From: Planctomycetota bacterium
Lineage (GTDB): Bacteria; Planctomycetota; UBA11346
Reading direction: 5' to 3'
Assembly (NCBI GenBank): GCA_024641365.1
Contig: JAHEDF010000052.1
Coordinates: forward strand, 1-13,065
Length of the DNA stretch: 13,065 bases
Under the pieces are notes generated by a model. It searched no databases, had not been told where the DNA came from, and was given only the letters and a program-made list of their open reading frames with translations. Position numbers and translations under genes: made by a program. Every line of letters starts with the position of its first letter. The stretch's first letter is position 1. Positions 6,894 through 13,065 of the stretch are shown one piece after another.

Positions 6894-8089
6894 CCAACGA
6901 CTCGGCGGCGCACCAACGTGATTTTGGTGGCTTTATTGGTCCTGAAAATTTATTGCACTTAGTACGCAATACCGCCCCGTATTATTTTACCTCGGTTGGT
7001 CGTGACTTAGTTGCACCATGTCCCGCTCCAACTCATTTAATTGATTTGGTTAACGAACCAGTGGGTTGGCTGCAAATATTACGCCACGGTCGACAATTAC
7101 ACGATAGCTCACCAACCTCACCTGAAGCACACGTCGATTATTTTGCGCTGTGTTTAGCCAGCCATATGGCAACTGTCGCTACATTTGTCCCGACTGACGT
7201 TGATACAAAAATTCGCGACGCCTTATGGCACCCAGACACTGATCGGAGTGCATTAGAACGCATGGCTGCAGCAACCTTGGCAGCGCACCAATGGGATCAG
7301 CGTCCAATTAGCGCACGCTGGATCGTTGCCCCAGATCATCAACCAGTAGGCGGCCATGATGGTGAGTGGTTAGGCGTTGCCGTTGGTGCTTTAGGATGCT
7401 TTTTACGCTTAGGAGACCAGGATTGGAGTGAGCGTTTATACAACGCAATTGATGCGGAATTACAGCGACAAGCTGCGGCCTTTACCGTGCAGCGACATGT
7501 TAAAGATGGGGACATAGATTTATTGCGCTTAGCCGCGATATTAACCCATAATGTTGGAGACGTTGATCAAGGGTTAAAGTCCTGGCGCGAAGCCGCGCAA
7601 CATCCCTATGCGGAGAAATTGCGTCGCTTAGCGCATGAAAACATAACCCAGTATAATGGTGTTTACCAGATTGCAGCACAATTATATAAAGAGTTATTAT
7701 CTGCTGAGGGCCATCGCCATTATCCACTACGCGATGTACGTGCACTACGATCATCCCCCGACTTTTTATTGCCGCTTGGTCCTTGTTTTGATGATTGGGG
7801 ACGACAATTAGCGACACATGAAAAATTTAATCACACAGCGCGTGCAGAATTATTAACAGCATTGCTAGCGGGATGCCGAAAAGTACCCGGGCAAGTCGGC
7901 TATTATCGCGCCATTGCAGGTATGCAGGATGCTTTAGGCAATCTTGATGTATTAAGTAAATACCTATCGAGCGCTGCATTAAAGGCATTAAAAGATCCCG
8001 CCCTTAAACAACATATAGCGATTAAACAAATTTCGTTTGAGTCCAGCCTACGCAAACGAGCTGCCGCTGTTTTGCAATCGTTTATGTAA
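6890..8089 (+). CDS. Unrecognised 399-aa protein coupled to the kinase
   Basis: I do not recognise this protein. Its GTG start overlaps the kinase stop as GTGA, so translation is probably coupled and the products may act together. It has no signal peptide or membrane helix, so it should be cytoplasmic, on the same side as the kinase domain. The sequence reads as mostly helical, with helical stretches such as ALERMAAATLAAHQW (about 124-138), DLLRLAAILTHNVGD (about 205-219), RAELLTALLAGCRK (about 319-332) and YLSSAALKALKDPALKQHIA (about 359-378). This suggests an alpha-helical repeat fold, but no TPR or HEAT consensus is clear. The N-terminal third is rich in aromatic residues and His. Plausible roles are kinase substrate, adaptor or regulator; these are inferences from gene order alone. 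Confidence 0.8.
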   Translation: MTNDSAAHQRDFGGFIGPENLLHLVRNTAPYYFTSVGRDLVAPCPAPTHLIDLVNEPVGWLQILRHGRQLHDSSPTSPEAHVDYFALCLASHMATVATFVPTDVDTKIRDALWHPDTDRSALERMAAATLAAHQWDQRPISARWIVAPDHQPVGGHDGEWLGVAVGALGCFLRLGDQDWSERLYNAIDAELQRQAAAFTVQRHVKDGDIDLLRLAAILTHNVGDVDQGLKSWREAAQHPYAEKLRRLAHENITQYNGVYQIAAQLYKELLSAEGHRHYPLRDVRALRSSPDFLLPLGPCFDDWGRQLATHEKFNHTARAELLTALLAGCRKVPGQVGYYRAIAGMQDALGNLDVLSKYLSSAALKALKDPALKQHIAIKQISFESSLRKRAAAVLQSFM

Positions 8090-8106
8090 CTAATTGAGTT
8101 TATCTA

Positions 8107-8137
8107 TTGAGTTGGTCTATTTATTTTATCAACTTAA
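8107..8137. terminator. Weak stem-loop between convergent genes
   Basis: TTGAGTTG (8107-8114) pairs with CAACTTAA (8130-8137), an 8-bp stem with one G-T pair and a 15-nt loop. It lies in the AT-rich 98-bp gap between the convergent 399-aa gene and the second kinase. There is no T-run and the stem is weak, so a role as a terminator rests mainly on position. Confidence 0.2.
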
Positions 8138-8187
8138 CTTATTAAAGCTGAACAATAATCATAAACTTAATTTAAAATACCAGTTAC

Positions 8188-9189
8188 TTACTGCCAGAGA
8201 AACATTAAGAGTACAATTAAACCAATAACCGCCACTGCTGTTCCGGCTATGATCATAATTGTGACCGCCGTTCCACTTTGTTTCTTGCGTAATTTTTTAA
8301 TGCGTCTGCTATCATCTGGAGCAAACATAGCCGTTTCTAATTCTTTAATAAATTCACCGGCCGTCGCAGGGCGATGTTCCGGTTTCTTTTCCATAGTCCA
8401 TAAAATTAATTGATTAATTGATTTAGGTATATTGGGATTGATAGCGCGAACTTCTGCCGCCGGTTGATTCAATACTTTTTCCATAATTTCATAGGCTGTT
8501 TTTCCATTAAACGGCGTTTGACCAGTTAAAGAATGATAAAAGGTCGCCCCTAATGAATAGACATCCGCCGTCGCGTCAGCGCTTTTCGCGTCTAAAACTT
8601 GTTCCGGCGGCATGTAAGCAGGCGAGCCCATCGATACACCCTGCATAGTTAATTCGCCATTATGTGATGGCACTCGATCGCTTTCTCCAGACCCCATATC
8701 TTTTGCAAATCCTAAATCGAGCACTTTTGCCACGCCACCTTTAGTAATTAATATATTACCCGGTTTAATATCACGGTGAATTATCCCTTGCTTTGCCATA
8801 TGGTCTAATGCTTGGGCGACTTGTAAAATAAGATGGACTACTTTTTTCCAGCTTAAAACACCATGCTTATCAATTATTTCTTCCATGGTCGATCCATCTA
8901 CTAATTCCATAACCATGTAATGAATTTTATTTTCACAGCCATAGCGATATACTGTTACGACATTCGGATGCGATATACTCTGGCATAATTTCGCCTCACG
9001 CTCAAACCGCACACCGTTCTCTGGATCTTTCGATGATTCTCCGGTCAACATTTTAACTGCCACTTTGGACTTATCGTCTAGTTGCTCGGCTTCATATACC
9101 ACAGCAAGTGCGCCGCTTCCAATACGGCGAACTAAACGACACCCACCTATCGTGCGTCCAACCAGAGGATCTGATGCTTTCTCTTTCAT
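8188..9189 (-). CDS. Ser/Thr protein kinase with C-terminal membrane anchor
   Basis: A 333-aa Hanks-type kinase, probably tethered to the inner face of the cytoplasmic membrane. Motifs: Lys46 (VAVKML), Glu65, HRDIKPGN (138-145), DLG in place of DFG (158-160) and GSPAYMPPE (188-196). The glycine-rich loop reads GSGALA (24-29), with Ala where the third Gly normally sits, as in some active kinases. A basic stretch (RRIKKLRKKQ, about 295-304) precedes one hydrophobic helix (about 306-331) that ends two residues from the C-terminus, so there is no extracytoplasmic sensor. I chose the ATG at 9189 because GGA lies 6 nt upstream and the protein then begins MKEKASDPLVG, close to the kinase domain. The open frame to 9270 adds 27 residues with no kinase similarity. 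The gene converges on the cluster with the large kinase. Confidence 0.9.
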   Translation of the reverse strand: MKEKASDPLVGRTIGGCRLVRRIGSGALAVVYEAEQLDDKSKVAVKMLTGESSKDPENGVRFEREAKLCQSISHPNVVTVYRYGCENKIHYMVMELVDGSTMEEIIDKHGVLSWKKVVHLILQVAQALDHMAKQGIIHRDIKPGNILITKGGVAKVLDLGFAKDMGSGESDRVPSHNGELTMQGVSMGSPAYMPPEQVLDAKSADATADVYSLGATFYHSLTGQTPFNGKTAYEIMEKVLNQPAAEVRAINPNIPKSINQLILWTMEKKPEHRPATAGEFIKELETAMFAPDDSRRIKKLRKKQSGTAVTIMIIAGTAVAVIGLIVLLMFLWQ

Positions 9190-9241
9190 AGTCTTTCCGC
9201 AACTAAATTGTGTCGCGTACATTCCATCATTTGTGACTAGC

Positions 9242-9270
9242 GTGATAACAAAACCACAAATAGATCGCAA
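9242..9270 (-). promoter_or_regulatory. Candidate sigma70-type promoter for the second kinase
   Basis: On the - strand, TTGCGA (9265-9270, 4/6 to consensus) and TATCAC (9242-9247, 4/6) are separated by 17 bp. Transcription would start near 9235, leaving a leader of about 45 nt before the ATG at 9189. Matches of this quality occur by chance, so this is only a candidate. Confidence 0.22.
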
Positions 9271-9278
9271 GATCGAGG

Positions 9279-9297
9279 CGCTTAGATTCTATAAGCG
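9279..9297. repeat. 6-bp inverted repeat upstream of the second kinase
   Basis: CGCTTA (9279-9284) and TAAGCG (9292-9297) flank a 7-nt centre. It lies just upstream of the candidate promoter in the divergent spacer between the kinase and the following + strand gene, a usual place for an operator. No regulator is suggested by the sequence. Confidence 0.35.
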
Positions 9298-9448
9298 TGA
9301 GTAAAAGGTCCTGTTTGGCTACTCTGAATCTGTGTTCACCCAGCGGTTAACGCCATCCACATCACACGGCGTCCTCGCTCACACGCCCAATTGAAAAAGA
9401 AGCAGATTGTGCTCACCATTTGGATTGCGCCTCTCCATTATCAACTCC

Positions 9449-9964
9449 ATGCGTCGGGCATTAGGTTTAATGCTGATTATAACCGGAGCAGCTGCTATAG
9501 GAGCACGCTGGATCCCAGCGCACCTACTTCCGCTCCCAGCGGCTTGGTGGTGGTTAGGCGCAGGCGCAGGCGCAGGCGTACTCGGTTTAACGCTTATCTG
9601 GAAACGCACGAAACGCGGCGTTACTTTTGGCGACGCGCCTTTGGTGAATGTCCTTAAAGAGCGCGGATTTACTATTTCGCCAGAACGCGATGGATGGATG
9701 GCGCACGGCACTTGGAAATCTATTGAAATGGTGGTCAGAAAATCATCTGGCTATCAAGCTTCTCGATTTGCGCGCCCTTGGACTATTGCGGTGGGTTTAC
9801 CAGGAACTCCCATTGAACCATGGCCCCTATTACCCGAAGAAGGTTTAATTGTTGAACAACATGCTTCTGGATTCACGGTGACCTGCACCGATTTATCACG
9901 TGTCGAACGTATGCATCGATTAAGTGAGCGCCTGGATCAATTAGTAAAATTACGCCGCGAATAA
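9449..9964 (+). CDS. Unrecognised membrane protein with two N-terminal helices
   Basis: A protein of 171 aa with no family I recognise. Two hydrophobic helices (about 4-22 and 31-51) are joined by a short Pro-rich turn and followed by a soluble domain of about 115 residues that should face the cytoplasm after a basic stretch (WKRTKRG, 51-57). The soluble part has many Trp, Pro and Arg residues and ends in a helical, charged tail. The second helix contains an alternating Gly-Ala run (37-43), encoded by a hexanucleotide repeat; such small-residue runs favour tight helix packing. I chose ATG 9449, although no Shine-Dalgarno precedes it. A TTG at 9407 would add 14 residues and has a weak AGAAG upstream. 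The gene is divergent from the second kinase and convergent with the TonB-dependent receptor, with only 4 bp between stops. Confidence 0.75.
   Translation: MRRALGLMLIITGAAAIGARWIPAHLLPLPAAWWWLGAGAGAGVLGLTLIWKRTKRGVTFGDAPLVNVLKERGFTISPERDGWMAHGTWKSIEMVVRKSSGYQASRFARPWTIAVGLPGTPIEPWPLLPEEGLIVEQHASGFTVTCTDLSRVERMHRLSERLDQLVKLRRE
9556..9579 (+). repeat. Four tandem copies of AGGCGC/T in a coding region
   Basis: AGGCGC occurs three times in a row, followed by AGGCGT. The array encodes the alternating Gly-Ala run in the second membrane helix of the 171-aa protein. Copy-number change by slippage would lengthen or shorten that helix by two residues without breaking the frame. Confidence 0.9.
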
Positions 9965-9978
9965 TATTTTAATTATTC
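9959..9978. terminator. Symmetric AT-rich hairpin spanning two convergent stop codons
   Basis: GAATAAT (9959-9965) and ATTATTC (9972-9978) form a 7-bp stem around a 6-nt loop. It includes the TAA stops of both the + strand membrane protein gene and the - strand receptor gene. The position suits a bidirectional terminator, but the stem is nearly all A-T and no clear T-run follows on either side, so function is doubtful. Confidence 0.3.
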
Positions 9979-12038
9979 CACGTTACGCCAACTGATGCGG
10001 TTAATGGTTGCCCCGGACGATAGCGATCGCCAAAAGAATAACGCTCTGCCGTTGCTGCATATGATGCATCAAGTAGATTAATTATTTTTCCATCTACCGA
10101 CCAATGATGATTTATGTACCAACTCGCATGCATATTAAATATCCATACATCAGCAGTGCGGGCAGTGTTTGCATCGTCCAAATACCAACTGCCAAGCCAC
10201 TGTGCCTCAAAGGTCAGTGAGAGTGGTGACCATGGACGATGTGTTAAACGAATAGTGGCCATATGCGCAGGCGCCTTGGCCGGAGTTTTTCCATCTTCAG
10301 CACTGGGCCCATCACTGCGATATCGAATTATTTCATGACCTGTTTGCGCATATGCGACACTCACATCGGTGTCTGAACGCAGTTCCCATAAAGCACTCAC
10401 TTCTAGGCCGCGATAACGACGACTACCACCATTAGTACTGATTGTACCGCCAGTAGTCACGACATCTTCGACAATGCCATCACGCGATTCGACCCAATAG
10501 CCATCTATTTCCCACGCCAACGCCGCATCCACGCGCCCTTTCCAGCCCACTTCAAAAGCATCAACCGTTTCTGGCTTTAACGAAAAATTTGTCTGCCCAT
10601 TGCCGAGCACATATAAACTGTCAGCGGCAGGTAAGCGAAAACCATGCGCATAACGCGTAAACACAGCCTGTTCTTCATTTATAACATAGGTTAATCCAGC
10701 TTTGGGGCTTAATTGTCCAAAGGTATCAACGCGGCTCGGAGGTCGGTACACTAAATCATTGGGATCTGTAGTTGGCCCCAAGTGTTCCACGTAATCATAA
10801 TGCGCAAAATCATAACGCAGCCCCACGTCCATCAAAATATACTCGCCAATCCACTGAGATCCTTGGATATAGGGAGCAATAATTAATGAGTCGACTGTAA
10901 AATCATAATGTCGACCTTGATATGAATTTAATCCATTTACCACAGTCGTCGGTCGTGATTGCTCTACTAAAAACCATAATCGCGTCCAATCGACATCGCT
11001 GCCAATAATGACGCTAGTTTTTTTATGTGGCTGCCAACGCAATCGCTGTAATGACCCGACTGTGGCAGTATGTTCAGTGTCTATCGGTGTGGTTGCTGGA
11101 TTATAAACTTCCATGTAGGTATTATTTATATCGCGCGCGTACGGTGTAATTGACAGCCATAAATCATTGTGCATTGGCGTATTAATTGCGCTGCTAATAC
11201 GTATATACGTTGCTTCATCTGTGGCTTGATCTAAAGGCACACTCGCTGCCAAACCGTCATCAGTCGGGTTATTATCAAATGTTGCCTTATTGAGCTGTCC
11301 CGTCATTTCGCTCTCAAAAGCCGTTGCCAATATCGTTGTGTCAATTGTTGTCGCGCCAAAAGAAATACGATGCTTAATGTTTCCTTGTAAGCGACTCCAC
11401 GCACTGTGATCGCGCCAACCGTCCTCACCATCATAGGCAATGGTAGTCCCTAATTGTTGATCCTTTGCTATCAGGCCACTGCTATTAACACGCCCGGAGC
11501 GCCCACCATACATGCCGGCACCTACTCGCGCGGATAAAATTGGTTCTGATTGTAGCGGCTGACTCAATACATTAATTACCGCTGACATAGCATCTGAACC
11601 ATATAAGGCACTGCCTGGACCTTTAATTATTTCTAACCCTGCTGGATCGAGGGTCGCTCCGCTATAAGCAAATGCCTTACTATTAAACATCACTGTCGAC
11701 TGAACCGGAACCCCATCCTGTAAATATAAATAATGATTTTTAAATGATAATGGCATGCGGATCGCCGGAGCGTCAACAACGCCACGTAACTGCGCCTGAT
11801 AAATTCCGGGTATGCGATTAAGCGCTTCTCCAATCCACCAAGAATGGGGCATATCAGATTGACTGATGACATGCACGGCGGCCGGTGTGGTGGCGATATC
11901 GCGTTGTTGTCCAGTCGTACTGACCTCAACGATATCAGGACGCACGTTTTCTGCTGCATTTAAACAATGCAGTGACCCTGCACAAAAGCACAGGACTACA
12001 GCCCGGGTAGCATTATGCAGATACTGCGTCCACACCAT
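9969..12038 (-). CDS. TonB-dependent outer-membrane receptor
   Basis: A 689-aa outer-membrane beta-barrel receptor that imports a ligand using energy from TonB-ExbBD. Residues 1-28 are a signal peptide ending LNA. A TonB-box-like DIVEVST (35-41) follows, then the plug domain (about 44-157) with LQDGVPV (106-112), IIKGPGSALYGSDA (137-150) and AVINV (153-157). The remainder is the barrel, including FRLPAADSLY and LKPETVDAFEVGWKG, typical of the C-terminal half. The last strand ends SVGVTWNN rather than with the usual aromatic residue. I chose ATG 12038 because it starts directly before the signal peptide; a GTG at 12098 would add 20 residues that do not resemble one. The ligand is unknown: no siderophore, cobalamin or sugar genes are adjacent, and no TonB or periplasmic binding protein is in the window. 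Confidence 0.92.
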   Translation of the reverse strand: MVWTQYLHNATRAVVLCFCAGSLHCLNAAENVRPDIVEVSTTGQQRDIATTPAAVHVISQSDMPHSWWIGEALNRIPGIYQAQLRGVVDAPAIRMPLSFKNHYLYLQDGVPVQSTVMFNSKAFAYSGATLDPAGLEIIKGPGSALYGSDAMSAVINVLSQPLQSEPILSARVGAGMYGGRSGRVNSSGLIAKDQQLGTTIAYDGEDGWRDHSAWSRLQGNIKHRISFGATTIDTTILATAFESEMTGQLNKATFDNNPTDDGLAASVPLDQATDEATYIRISSAINTPMHNDLWLSITPYARDINNTYMEVYNPATTPIDTEHTATVGSLQRLRWQPHKKTSVIIGSDVDWTRLWFLVEQSRPTTVVNGLNSYQGRHYDFTVDSLIIAPYIQGSQWIGEYILMDVGLRYDFAHYDYVEHLGPTTDPNDLVYRPPSRVDTFGQLSPKAGLTYVINEEQAVFTRYAHGFRLPAADSLYVLGNGQTNFSLKPETVDAFEVGWKGRVDAALAWEIDGYWVESRDGIVEDVVTTGGTISTNGGSRRYRGLEVSALWELRSDTDVSVAYAQTGHEIIRYRSDGPSAEDGKTPAKAPAHMATIRLTHRPWSPLSLTFEAQWLGSWYLDDANTARTADVWIFNMHASWYINHHWSVDGKIINLLDASYAATAERYSFGDRYRPGQPLTASVGVTWNN

Positions 12039-12312
12039 GTGCTCAGTACGCTGGACGTGAAACACCGTTGCCAAGTAAAAAAAGTATTCAGAAAACACAC
12101 GTGCCTGCCTGTGCTATTCTTCAATGGTTTAAACACAACTATACGCTGCCATGTTTATAGATGGAATTTGATGGCTGTATTTAAGCTCGTCATGATGTAG
12201 AGGTCATTCATTTCTTTAATGATGGCGCTCGTGAATTTATTTTACTCTTAGATAAAACCATCACGTGAGCATAAAGCGCAGTTCCTCTTAAATTATTCAG
12301 GAATATTAATGT

Positions 12313-12329
12313 GTTTCCAATAAGGAAAC
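12313..12329. repeat. 6-bp perfect hairpin
   Basis: GTTTCC (12313-12318) and GGAAAC (12324-12329) pair around a 5-nt loop. It lies in the long AT-rich spacer; no T-run follows and no function is evident. Confidence 0.4.
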
Positions 12330-12343
12330 TGGCTTGGCTAAAT

Positions 12344-12371
12344 TATCATGGACAAAAATATCATGGACAAA
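12344..12371 (+). repeat. 13-nt direct repeat with 15-nt period
   Basis: TATCATGGACAAA occurs at 12344-12356 and again at 12359-12371, separated by 2 nt. It is a short tandem duplication in non-coding DNA and could be two binding sites on the same helical face (period about 1.4 turns makes this imperfect) or simply slippage. Confidence 0.8.
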
Positions 12372-12561
12372 GGTAGATCGCTATTTACGGCGACTGTCAT
12401 CTCGTTGATTCACTATATAATTGTTTATTATGAATCTATTTTAATTTATAACTATGACCCAATAATGACATGCAATTAGAATTATTAACCCTGTTAAATT
12501 AGATACTCCCTTATTGTACTAATAACGTGAACCATTGAATAACTTTTTCATTATGCCCGCA

Positions 12562-12579
12562 TGAGGTTCCATAACCTCA
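12562..12579. repeat. 7-bp perfect hairpin with 4-nt loop
   Basis: TGAGGTT (12562-12568) and AACCTCA (12573-12579) form the most stable hairpin in the spacer. A TTTT lies about 12 nt further on the + strand, too far for a standard intrinsic terminator. It could end a leftward or rightward transcript or act as a palindromic site. Confidence 0.5.
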
Positions 12580-12883
12580 CGTGCAGCCATTTTAAGTCAG
12601 GTAAATAAAGAGAATCGGAAGCAAAAACCAACTGGGGCTTATCTGCCATCTAACTATCAATAAATACATTACTTAGGTAATAATTAGTACGTGTTTAGGA
12701 TAGTTTTTAAAACTCACTTCCCATGTCATTTTCGCGTATTTTTGTTTACTTCTGTACCCAGAATGCATCATGTGACGCACCCCATCGCTGCTGTCCAAAC
12801 CCAATCAAATAAGATGTGGAACGTGCTAGGAACATGGCAACCTATACGTGTGTTCTCAAACACGAAAGCCGGAGATCACAATC

Positions 12884-13065
12884 ATGCGCTTATCTTTACT
12901 GACTGTTGCCGCCCTCTGCCTGTTCGCAGCTCCTTCCGCATTTGCTTCCCACCAAGGAACAACCAGTTCTCAAGTATGGGTGCAGGGTACATGGGTGTCC
13001 CATAATGGTTGCAACACCTGGCGTCCAGGTTATTGGCAGACGTCGCAAACCACCCTTTGCTCAAC
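12884..13065 (+). CDS. Secreted WxxGxW-repeat protein, N-terminal part
   Basis: The first 60 codons of a gene that continues past the right edge. The protein begins with a clear Sec signal peptide, MRLSLLTVAALCLFAAPSAFA (1-21), with the expected cleavage after AFA. The mature part contains two W-x-x-G-x-W motifs, WVQGTW and WRPGYW, separated by a loop with Asn and Cys. This matches the YXWXXGXW/WXXGXW repeat found in small exported proteins of unknown function. GGAG (12871-12874) lies 9 nt upstream of the ATG. A 5-bp hairpin (GTGTT 12850-12854 / AACAC 12859-12863) precedes the Shine-Dalgarno. The mature protein should reside in the periplasm or envelope. Cys residues may form a disulfide. Full length and function cannot be judged from this fragment. 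Confidence 0.85.
   Translation, partial: MRLSLLTVAALCLFAAPSAFASHQGTTSSQVWVQGTWVSHNGCNTWRPGYWQTSQTTLCS

Larger units (their letters stand above)
12039..12883. other. Long AT-rich divergent intergenic region
   Basis: This 845-bp region separates the divergent receptor and WxxGxW-protein genes. I see no convincing gene. It holds two hairpins (12313-12329, 12562-12579), a 13-nt direct repeat (12344-12371), a small possible hairpin TCATT/AATGA (12208-12222), a short coding-like stretch (12161-12268) with an in-frame stop and a 43-codon frame at 12348-12479 without a Shine-Dalgarno. Near the right end GGAAC occurs twice (12818-12822, 12829-12833), loosely like an ECF-sigma -35, but no matching -10 is clear. 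The region is more AT-rich than the flanking genes. Confidence 0.6.

Noticed and set aside
9190..9270. N-terminal extension of the second kinase to 9270
   Set aside because: It has no similarity to kinases, and a well spaced GGA supports the start at 9189.
12691..13005. A 104-codon + strand frame overlapping the exported protein gene
   Set aside because: It is in another frame from the signal-peptide gene at 12884, which has a Shine-Dalgarno and recognisable motifs; it has none.
1..13065. CRISPR array, tRNA, rRNA, insertion sequence or prophage genes
   Set aside because: No regularly spaced direct repeats, cloverleaf-like sequence, rRNA motif, transposase or phage protein was seen on either strand.

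Overview
The window comes from a bacterium with moderate-to-low GC and a Gram-negative-type envelope, since it encodes a TonB-dependent outer-membrane receptor. Two eukaryotic-like Ser/Thr protein kinases lie close together. One carries a zinc ribbon, a membrane helix, TPRs and leucine-rich repeats with 'PLxGMPL' signatures. That architecture points to the Planctomycetota/Lentisphaerota/Verrucomicrobiota (PVC) group. This placement is inferred from domain style only; there is no rRNA or other marker here.

Layout, left to right. (1) 1-291 is non-coding and holds a perfect 11-bp inverted repeat. (2) 292-1281 (-) is an aldo/keto reductase close to YghZ/Gpr. (3) After a 332-bp divergent spacer, a + strand cluster runs from 1614 to 8089: a CstA/BtsT-family transporter, its YbdD/YjiX-type small partner, a 962-aa membrane Ser/Thr kinase with a 13-unit LRR ectodomain, and an unrecognised 399-aa protein whose GTG start overlaps the kinase stop (GTGA). 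(4) Convergent to this, 8188-9189 (-) is a second, smaller Ser/Thr kinase anchored by a C-terminal membrane helix. (5) 9449-9964 (+) is an unknown protein with two membrane helices. (6) 9969-12038 (-) is an outer-membrane TonB-dependent receptor. (7) 12039-12883 is an 845-bp AT-rich spacer with hairpins and a short direct repeat. (8) From 12884 (+) a secreted WxxGxW-repeat protein begins and runs off the right edge.

How the genes may work together. The CstA and YbdD-like pair should import pyruvate or peptides. The large kinase lies 46 bp downstream on the same strand and is translationally coupled to the 399-aa protein, so the four genes could form one transcription unit linking nutrient uptake to phospho-signalling. 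The LRR part of the large kinase would sit outside the cytoplasmic membrane, with the zinc ribbon and kinase inside. The second kinase has no visible sensor domain. The least explained and most interesting part is 4005-9964: two membrane kinases of different design flanking two unrecognised proteins. A functional link among them is inference from position only.
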